Part shown: positions 56,306 through 64,000 of the stretch, one piece after another
Layout: each line of letters opens with the position of its first letter
Position numbering within the stretch: position 1 is the first letter of the stretch
Assembly: GCA_023213395.1 (NCBI GenBank)
Contig: CM041465.1
Location: forward strand, 27,101,741 to 27,165,740
Length of the DNA stretch: 64,000 nt
DNA from: Cycas panzhihuaensis
Lineage: Eukaryota; Cycadophyta
Direction: 5' to 3'
The notes under the pieces: model-generated
Told to the model about the DNA's origin: nothing
What the model saw: the letters and a program-made list of their open reading frames with translations, nothing else
Databases searched by the model: none
Made by a program: the position numbers and the translations under genes

Positions 56306-57814
56306 CAACCTTAGACATTATTATTTTTGTTAGCATTTAATAGTTCTAAATGGACCTTCATGTTCCTTATTCCTTATTGGATCCATTGTTGATTAATTCT
56401 TCTATGCTCTAGACCCTTGTGTTTACCATGCTTCTATTCTTCATAGTTATTTTTCTTTGTTTATTATTCTCCTTATGGTGGTTTCCAAGATTTGGGTCTT
56501 CAAGGACTTTTAAAATTTTATTAATCTTAGCATCCATGGTTTTTATTTATTTATTTATATTTTTCATTTCTTCTTTTATGGATTTTAATGTGCTATCGAT
56601 ACTATATTCAACTCTTGAGTGGTGCTCCATCTTGCTTCTCTTTTGATATTCAACTATTAAGGGTTTTATTAACCGTAAACAAAGCTCTAAACTTTTCTCT
56701 TTTTTAATAGGTAAAATCCTCATAAAGTGGGGTTGACCCTTTGATATAAGGCACCATGGGATAGGGAAAATTGTTCCTCCAAAATTATCCAGGACTTGTA
56801 CCTTGCCCTATCGACTTTGGAGAAATAGGTTATACATTTCTTTATGCCCTTTGAAAATATGAAGGGAATACAAAACCTGTATTATCTCTAAATTAATGAC
56901 ACAAAAATAAAAAGAGCTAACAGAATAAAGCATCACTTCAAGACTATCATGAGCTTCAAGAATCATTGTTAAGAGTATTTGTAAGCCATCATGACACCGC
57001 TAATTATTGGAATAATGCCCACATTATGGCGATTACTCATATCAAAGTAATAACCCATATCTTGGGTAAATATCTTTTGATAATATATTGTCAAGTATTT
57101 GTCAATGTTAGGTAGTGGTAGACTTTAAAAGGTGTGCCAAATTCTCTCAGTCTTGCCTATATCTATATGGGATCCAAAGACCCTGATGTTCATCAATATA
57201 ACCTTCCTTATAGATTGTTGGTTACTCCTTCCTGCCTATTACTTTACATGTGTTTTCTCTTCCCTTTATGTTTATTCCCTAATTCCATCATTTGGCATTA
57301 GAGCCCATATAGCAATTTGTTGTGGTTTTATCTTATAGCTATCTCATGTATTTAGCATTACATTATGTAGATATGAGATCTATGCTTGTTGTGGGCATAT
57401 ATATAAGATTAATAAACTCATGTTTGACTGATACTTACTTATGGAAGGTCTAAATCATGCCATTATTATCTACAACCTGTGTTTGTATCTATCTATATTT
57501 ATACTTTGCTTAAAATTGGCATATTTTTTTCACAAGCTTCTACTTTGTATTGAAATCCTACATCTAGTGGTCACTTAAGTCAACTCTCTTATTTGGTGTT
57601 CACAAGCATTGGATGATAGTATTTTATATTGCCCATTTAAAAGGATTTGCATAATATCAAGTCATTCATAACATCATCTATTCAATGTCCTTTGTAGAGC
57701 CAACAACTTGAAAATTCTATGCATCATACCTGCATGTCAAATCACTCTATTTGAAACATATATAAATGACCTCTGATTATCCAAACATCACTACTAGAAG
57801 TGCATATATGCAAG
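56306..57814. other. AT-rich stretch with a possible decayed copia LTR end
   Basis: No gene is recognised. TGGCATTAGAGC at 57,293-57,304 resembles a copia primer site (TGGTATCAGAGC with two changes). The sequence before it (TTTATTCCCTAATTCCATCA) resembles the end of the CopB LTR, so a relic 5' LTR may lie at about 57,000-57,290. On the minus strand, 56,640-56,480 reads like a charged coiled-coil gag N-terminus (INKILKVLEDPN), but weakly. Confidence 0.35.
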
Positions 57815-58197
57815 TGTTAAAACATTTACTAACACCTCTTTTGTAAATGTATTTCTATGTATCATATACCATTGTAACATAGGGTGCACTCCTTTGTAAA
57901 TTCAAGTGTAATTTGTAATATGGTTAGGTCCGTTGACTTGCTGAATAATGTTATGTTGGCTAATGAGATTTCTTTATGAGACGTATCTTGGTCTATAAAT
58001 TAGATCTGAACATCCCCATTTGTACATTGTATTCTTGATCACGACGAAGCCCTATCAGAATAGAGAGTGATTGTCCTAATCAATTTGGTAATCTTAGTTT
58101 AATACATTGAATGAATTTTGATCTATTATTTCTCTATTGTTTCTTATTTTATTATTTCATATATATATGTATTGTGATCTTGTTTATTAATTTTACA
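57815..58197 (+). repeat. CopA2 5' LTR
   Basis: 383 bp, starting TGTTAAAACA and ending TTTTACA next to the primer site. Similar to the CopA1 LTRs (shared ACATTGTAT.CTTGAT and GA.GAAGCCCTA.CAGAAT blocks). TATA-like CTATAAATTA at 57,993-58,002. Confidence 0.75.
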
Positions 58198-58209
58198 TGG
58201 TATCAAAGC
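58198..58209 (+). other. CopA2 primer binding site
   Basis: TGGTATCAAAGC, one G-to-A change from TGGTATCAGAGC, directly after the LTR. Confidence 0.8.
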
Positions 58210-59051
58210 TTGTATATGTGTATGTAGTTAGTTTTTAATAGGATTTTCTAACCTTTTCACAAAAAATTGGAACCCATTTATTAAAAATAACACTTCATTT
58301 ATTCCCATTTGTGAAAGTTTCACATTGTTTTGCTATTGCTAGTGTCATTGAACTTGCCTTAAGCTATGTAGATCATGGAACTAGTCTCTATAAGGTATTT
58401 ATTTGATTTTGTATAGTTCTCAACTCCTACTTTTAGCCATACTTAGCAAAATGACACTTTGTTTATCATTCTTGCATAATTTTAGCCTATATTTTTTGTC
58501 CTTTAGCATCTGCTTGATTTGCATTTTGCCATACAAAGTATGATTTATTTCTAGATCTCTATCTAACCTTTGTACTATCCTTTGGTATGACATAGAACCC
58601 AACCAGAGTGGTTTCAATTAAATTTGATTGAGTTTGTTTGGAGATCTAAGTTGTGGTACCTCTGCACCCTCTATCAACTAGCACAACCCTGTATGACCTT
58701 TGCATGGCCCCATTATGCTCTTCTCTATCTTATAGGAGCATATATGAAGATTTCAAAGTAGATTATTACAATTTTGACTCAATTCAATTGAGTTTTTTTC
58801 CATTTGAATTGCCCTATTCTTCAAAAAAATTGTGCAACATTTGTCTATTTTTTTATTTCATTAAAAGATTTTATTTTTTTTATAATATTTAAAGCAAATT
58901 AAATTAGATTGAAATTTCCTTTTGGGTCTTCTAGCCATTTAGTATCTTAATGGCTAGTCATATGGTACCTATTTAGGACTGGGAGCTAACTTGGTAAGGG
59001 GGATTAAGCCATCCCATTTTAATTTTGTTTTACATAAAGAGTACTATTTAC
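58210..59051 (+). other. CopA2 leader, first part
   Basis: About 840 bp without a gene. Loosely similar to the primer-proximal leader of CopA1. Ends where GyA LTR sequence starts. Confidence 0.5.
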
Positions 59052-60534
59052 AAGGTGTGGGCAAAAACCTGCAAGCAAAGAAAGTACCACGCAAGGTGCC
59101 CTATGCATCGGAGCGTGAGTTCGGAACCTACGAATGGCACCCAACTACCTTAAAGTAGCCCTCAATCTGGAAGAGAGAGTGCATACAGGGGCATAGCCCA
59201 GATGGACTTGAGAGGAAGGTCCTCCCACCCTTGGATGGCCAGAAGGGAAAGAGAGGAATCCTCGAAGAGTTTCCCTATGACGAAGGGAAATGTATGTGGA
59301 TAGGTTAGGTGAAAGCTTACGATGTAAGCGAGTCTCCCTTGGCTACTTGGTCAAGGGAAATAGGGCCAAGAGAGAGAGATGGACACTTGAACTAAGTTTT
59401 CCTTTAACAACTAAATGCAAAAGAAGAAAGAAAACAAGTGGTATATGTACAAGCAAGTGATGCCAAATAGAATATACCTAAAGGATATGTTTGGGTCGGT
59501 AGGAAGAAGAAGAAGGAAAAATAAGGGGGTTCCTTTTACGTCATTTTCTTATATGAATCAAACATATGACATACGAGCATATAAGTGCAAACAATCAATA
59601 CCATTTAACCCTTTACTTTCATGTGGTCTAGTTAGCTAGAACATAGGTTTTAATAAAAGTAAAAAAGAGGAAATGGGGGATAAAGAAATAGATGTACATA
59701 CCCGAGAGGTGTAGCAGCTGATGAGAGACCTCACCCACATGCAACACACGCCCTCACACCAACCGATGGATGTGCGGCCAAGATCAACCTGAAGGATAGG
59801 GGCTTCCTTACCTTCCCCTTATGAAAAGAAAAGTGGAATGAAAGGAAGTGAACGGAATGAAAGAAAGGAAACGAGAATGAAACGTACCCTGGTTTGGAAG
59901 CCTTTTCCTTTCATACAAAACCACTCCAATCTACACATATAAGAGCTTATCCCTTCTAAGAAGGGGCTGCAAAGAGATATATATATATATATATATATGC
60001 AAGTGTATGTGATTTATATATCAAATTGTTACGTCAAGTTAAACAAATAATTACTGCAAATAACTCCAAATCCTCCCTTAAGCAAACATATACATCAAGC
60101 AAGATGGAGTGAAGGGAAGTCTCAGGATGGCTAACCCTCCACTAGGTTCTCCACAGGACCTTTTAGCACAACAAGATAAGGGTAAATGACAACTTATGAT
60201 AGCCAAATAATATGAGGATAAATGTAACAAAGCGCTGGAGAGATATCATGGTATGGAGTTGCTATGAGCAACAATCTAATGTACAAACCCCTACAGAAGT
60301 TTTCAAGAGATACCAAGCAATATTAGGGACATGACAAGGGTCCAAATGGGAGGCGTGCAAGCCTAGAATTAGTATAGAAAGGGGCTGAAAATGTTGATAA
60401 TCCAGTGTAGGCCTAAGGCTCACCTACTCCTAATTATCCCAAGAGAAGCATGGGAGCAAGAGAAGAAAGGTGGAAAGGGGATTTCCCTTCAAGAGTAGGA
60501 CTACCTTAAAGTAGCCCTCAATCTGGAAGAGAGG
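59052..60534 (-). repeat. GyA LTR fragment inside CopA2 leader
   Basis: About 1.45 kb matching 53,602-55,050 of the GyA2 5' LTR and 31,816-33,290 of the 3' LTR. It lacks both LTR ends and has no target-site duplication. At 60,500 the sequence jumps back to a 34 bp piece (CCTTAAAGTAGCCCTCAATC and onward) that already occurs at about 59,147-59,177, joined at a shared ACTA. Contains a 22 bp AT tract at 59,977-59,998. Confidence 0.85.
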
Positions 60535-61290
60535 GTTATAAAGGGTTTATCTACTGTTTGATGATTATTTACACATTATTACTATCCTATCTAGTTTGAG
60601 TATTATGATTATAGGTGTCTCTTAAGCAAAAGAGGCTAATATCCTCTTAGATACATAGTCCTCTAAAGAGCACCCTAATCCCTACTCTTTATTTTGATTT
60701 TTTGCATTTCTTTTGGTCTCTTTACTTTCATTTATTAAAAGGAACCATTTTTTAAGCAAGAACAACTTTAAAATCAATTTAAACTTGTAATATTAATAAG
60801 ATAACTCTCAAATATATATACAAAACTTTTCTAACCTTGTAAGGGGAATGATTAAGGTCCTTGAAGTTATCACTTTACATATGCTAGTGGCCCTTCTCAA
60901 ATTTTATAGATATTAGAGAAGCCCATTAGCTATAAGGTGTATTAAGTAGTAGGTTGAGGTGTAAAATTTTCCTTATAGTTTAGAGACTAGGCTAAATTAG
61001 GAGGGATTTGACCTTCTTAGTAGCCCATATACTAAGGTATATAGAGATTAATGTTCACATTTTATAATATAGGGTCCCTAATTTGCCACTTGTGGGTGGG
61101 GACCACTAGATAGAATAATAATCAAGGACTTCCTAAAGACCTTAATACTTAAATTTTAGTTTAGCAGTCCCCTTAGGTAGATAGGACATTAAAGACACAC
61201 TAAAATAGTAGCACAAATGCTTGTGTCTAGCACAATCAACTTTAGTAGAATAAATAATTTTATGGCTTGGAAAAAATAAGTTAAAAATCT
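60535..61290 (+). other. CopA2 leader, second part
   Basis: Corresponds to CopA1 7,200-7,860 in reverse (ATAAGGTGTATTAAGT, CCTCTAAAGAGCA). No coding domain. Confidence 0.6.
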
Positions 61291-62060
61291 CTTGATAATG
61301 AATGACTATTGGATCTATGTCAATGGGGATATAGCTCAACCTACACCCACATAGGACACAAATAACCTTAACTAGTAGATTCCACTAGACCCTATTACCT
61401 TAACTACTTTTAAGACTAAGGATAACATTTCCCTTTCATTCCTTTACTTAGCTATATAAGACCAAGTAGACCAAACTATAGAAATTGTTAAAACATCTCA
61501 TAAGGCTTGGAGCATTATATGCTCCCTCTATGAGAGAAATGATGATTCAAGGTCCCTCACCTAAAAAGTTGTTCTCTTTAAAATTTCCTTTGTTGGCACT
61601 ATAATTACACATCTTACAAAAATCAAAACCATTAGAAATCAACTCATCAAACTTGGCACTCCTCCTTCTAACCATAACTTAGTGTCTAGTGTCATCAATA
61701 TCCTTCCCATTAAATATAATAATTTTATATCTAGGTTATATGATATTTTCCTAAAATAGAGTTTAACATCTTAAAAGGACTTTTCCTTAGTGAGAAGAAC
61801 ATCTTAAATTAGTAAGGAGTGCCATCCATATCTAACTTTGCTCTTGTATTTATAGCCAAAAATTTAGAGAAGGATTAACCAACTTAGTAGCTATATCAAC
61901 TGTTAACTTAACAACAACCCCTTATCCATTAATTTGGCTCATTGAACATCTCTTAGTAGCCATAATAGTCACAACCTCCAAGGAACTAATAATGTAGATA
62001 AAATATTATATGCATGTCTTGTAGTGAATAAGCACCTTGTAGTTGATTGTAAAAGGAAAC
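61291..62060 (+). pseudogene. CopA2 gag with zinc knuckle
   Basis: DYWIYVNGDIAQPTPT at about 61,302, then FLYLAI..QVDQTIEIVK, SIICSLYERNDDSRSL and LVSSVINILPIKYNNF, matching CopA1 gag. A knuckle, CMSC then HLVVDCKRK, lies at 62,011-62,055 with a one-base shift between the halves. Stops are mostly TAG/TAA. Confidence 0.7.
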
Positions 62061-62239
62061 AAGTAGACCTGCAACTCCTACAAAACCATGGTAGGCAACA
62101 AGAAGTCCAAAACTTTTAGCAGAATAAGAATTAGGGCAACCAAAGGCAAAATCAAAACCAAAGGTAACCAAATAGGCAAAGAAACTAATAAAGGAACTAA
62201 AGGTTCAACTAGAATACCCAATAAGGAGGAAATGTAGCT

Positions 62240-62560
62240 GCTTCACAAGGTAATTCAGAGAATCTTTTCTATGTAGATTTATCATCTCAATATGATGATA
62301 AGTTTTAGTTGATTGATTTAGGTGCCACTCATTACATGACTATCACTAAAGACTTACTTATAGATACACATCCTAGTAGGGCTCAAATGATGATATTTAA
62401 AGATAATCTCATATATGATACTGCTAAAATTAGAAGAGCCCCAATTGCATTGAAGAACTCCAATGCTTCTAACCATATTAACAACATTCTTTTGATCCTT
62501 GGCATGAAATAAAACTTGTTATCAGTTAGCCAAATTAATAAGTAGAACCTTAATGTTCTA
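62240..62560 (+). pseudogene. CopA2 protease region
   Basis: LIDLGATHYMT at 62,309-62,341 is the protease site with Asp kept and Leu in place of the Ser/Thr. Then MMIFKDN and TAKIRRAPIALKN match CopA1. Open for 67 codons. Confidence 0.75.
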
Positions 62561-62819
62561 TTTAGCCAAGGTATCTACACTATTATAGATCATACCATAA
62601 GATAGTTAATGGCTATAGGACATGAGAATAATGGGCTATACAAGTTGGGCAGAGTTCCCCTCCCCACCAACTCGTAATAAGATGATAAGCAAAGTTATGT
62701 GTTTATACAAAATAATCACCTAGATAAAGGTAAGGCTATTATAGTTAAAGACCCACCCATGGAAGAAATCTAAGATGAATATTCACACCAAGCTAAGAAA
62801 CCCCTAATAAAGAGCACCA

Positions 62820-63540
62820 AGGACCAACTATGGTACCAATGCCTAGGTCATCTAAATATGCAAAGCCTTAACCTCATATATAGGCTACCGATAGTGTATG
62901 GTTTGCCAAAAATCAAAAGAACTAACTACATCTATGAGGCCTACTTAGTAGGCAAATACTAAAGAGATTTATTTCCTTCTAATAATGCATGGCATGCATC
63001 TAAGCCATTGGGATTGGTCCACTCATATATCTATGGACCCATGCTTATTTCTTCCCTCAATGGAAGTTAGTTCTTCATGACCTTTATAACTAATTATTTG
63101 AGAAAAGTTTGGGTCTACTTTCTTCAACATAAATCTAAAGCTTTTAAAAAATTTAAGATTTTCAAGGTAAAAGTGGAGAATAAAATTGGCATGACAATCA
63201 AGGTGCTTAGATCTGAAAATAGAGGGGAGTATACTTCAAACCAATTCACTAACTTCTATAGATAGTTTGGTATCAAATGCCAATTCTTGGCTCCATAAAC
63301 ACCCTAATAAAATGGTATGGAAGAAAGAATGAAATAAACTTTGGTGAATAAGGCAAAGGCCATGTTGAATGCTATAAACCTAACTACCCAATTTTGGGTA
63401 GAAGCTCTTTTTATTGTTTCATATCTCATAAAGAAAATAAAAAAAATATTGGATGACAAGAGCCTAAAGTATATGACCCTATTTAAAATTAGGTATATAT
63501 CACTTGAGATGTCATTTTTGCTAAAGACATACTAGACCTA
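62820..63540 (+). pseudogene. CopA2 GAG-pre-integrase and integrase
   Basis: LWYQCLGHLNMQSL at 62,829 starts the HHCC part. The core reads FMTFITNYLRKVWVYFL (first Asp changed to Asn), KVLRSENRGEYTSNQF (second Asp changed to Glu) and NGMEERMK (Glu kept). INLTTQFWVEALF follows at about 63,373-63,412. Catalytically dead as read. Confidence 0.75.
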
Positions 63541-63839
63541 GATCTTCTACAGCTCTAGTTTATTATAGATAATGATATTGTTATTCTAGAAGTGCCTCTT
63601 ATACTAATTCTTGAGCCACCTACTCTAATAACATCTTACACACCAAATCCATCTTCAACACCATTAGTTTTAACTTTAACCTCAGATGCTACTACTACAA
63701 TAATACTTATATCAATTGATGATCTTTAGGTAGAGGTCACTCGCATTTAGAAACCTCTAAAGTGGTAATAACAATTGATAAAGGATGCACCTCCTCCTCC
63801 CAGCTCCCAAAAGAGAGTCTAGCTTAAAGCACTTCATAA

Positions 63840-64000
63840 ACTATACCTTAATGGAACATGTCCTTGATACTTTTGAGCCTTCTATATTTGAGGGTGCAGT
63901 CAAAGACCAAACATAAAAAGTAATAATGGATGAAGAAATGACCTTAATCCTTAAGAATGACATAAGGGAGTTAATAGAACTGCCACCTAAAAAGAATCTA
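63840..64000 (+). pseudogene. CopA2 reverse transcriptase start, cut by window end
   Basis: The frame near 63,870 reads FEPSIFEGAVKDQ, IMDEEMTLILKND and ELIELPPKKNL, equivalent to the copia W..Am.dEm.al..n.TWeLv.LP.gkk. Sequence ends at 64,000. Confidence 0.65.

Larger units (their letters stand above)
57815..64000 (+). mobile_element. CopA2: degenerate Ty1/copia retrotransposon, 3' end beyond window
   Basis: Same family as CopA1, plus strand. 5' LTR 57,815-58,197, primer site 58,198-58,209, leader split by a GyA LTR fragment (59,052-60,534), then gag, zinc knuckle, protease, GAG-pre-integrase, integrase and the first part of RT at the window edge. Matches to CopA1 are clear in the leader (AAGGGGAATGATTA, TTAGAGAAGCCCA..AG), protease and integrase. 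It ends mid-RT at 64,000, so the 3' LTR is not seen. Confidence 0.85.

Noticed and set aside
56419-56646. Hydrophobic 75-codon plus frame resembling membrane segments
   Set aside because: T-rich sequence; the opposite strand reads more like a charged coiled-coil gag start, and neither is strong enough to call.
59052-60534. Solo LTR of GyA
   Set aside because: Both ends are missing and no target-site duplication is present, so it is a rearranged fragment.
1-64000. A cellular gene, tRNA, rRNA, CRISPR array or bacterial-type operon
   Set aside because: None seen. All domains found belong to LTR retrotransposons or their passengers, and no operon-like gene order is present.

Overview
The window looks like intergenic DNA from a large plant genome, most likely a flowering plant. 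I found no convincing single-copy host gene, tRNA, rRNA or CRISPR array. Nearly everything recognisable is nested, decayed LTR retrotransposon. The plant assignment rests on several sequence features: Ty1/copia elements primed at TGGTATCAGAGC-type sites, a very large Ty3/gypsy family with the gag-pol order of the plant Tat/Athila side, a plant mobile domain (PMD) gene inside that family, and stop codons mostly where CAG or CAA once stood. All names below (GyA, GyB, CopA, CopB) are local labels.

Layout. 1-3,601: old copia integrase remnant (+), an unidentified degenerate reading frame, a possible LTR start and an orphan primer site. 3,602-9,579: CopA1, an old copia on the minus strand with two LTRs and large in-frame deletions in RT/RNase H. 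9,780-10,790: decayed gypsy integrase (+). 13,230-22,900: gag-like sequence of another gypsy (GyB), split by GyA1. 13,822-22,281: GyA1 (+), TSD ACCCT, an internally deleted copy that keeps the integrase end, an antisense PMD gene, a sense archaeal-type RNase H gene and a 2.9 kb 3' LTR. 24,508-31,331: CopB2 (+), an old copia. 31,748-56,300: GyA2 (-), TSD GTAAC, about 17.0 kb without its insert, with 2.8 kb LTRs and the complete gag-PR-RT-RH-INT series followed by the same passenger pair. 41,679-49,227: CopB1 (+), TSD AGACA, a recent copia insertion into the GyA2 reverse transcriptase. 57,815-64,000: CopA2 (+), cut off by the window end, its leader carrying a broken GyA LTR fragment (59,052-60,534).

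The most interesting unit is GyA. After the integrase, both copies carry a divergent gene pair. One is an antisense PMD gene with what look like two introns at matching positions and phases. The other is a sense, archaeal/bacterial-type RNase H that starts with its own ATG. The roughly 640-690 bp between them carries a TATA-like motif in both copies. In GyA1 the gag-PR-RT part is gone but the passenger pair and 3' LTR survive.

Relative ages from nesting and LTR divergence: CopA copies, the integrase relics and GyB are oldest; CopB2 is old; GyA2 is intermediate (roughly 10% LTR difference in a stretch compared by eye, mostly transitions); CopB1 is youngest (one substitution and two small indels between about 297 bp LTRs). 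Many reading frames are broken, so coding features are given as pseudogenes. Start codons are mostly not meaningful.
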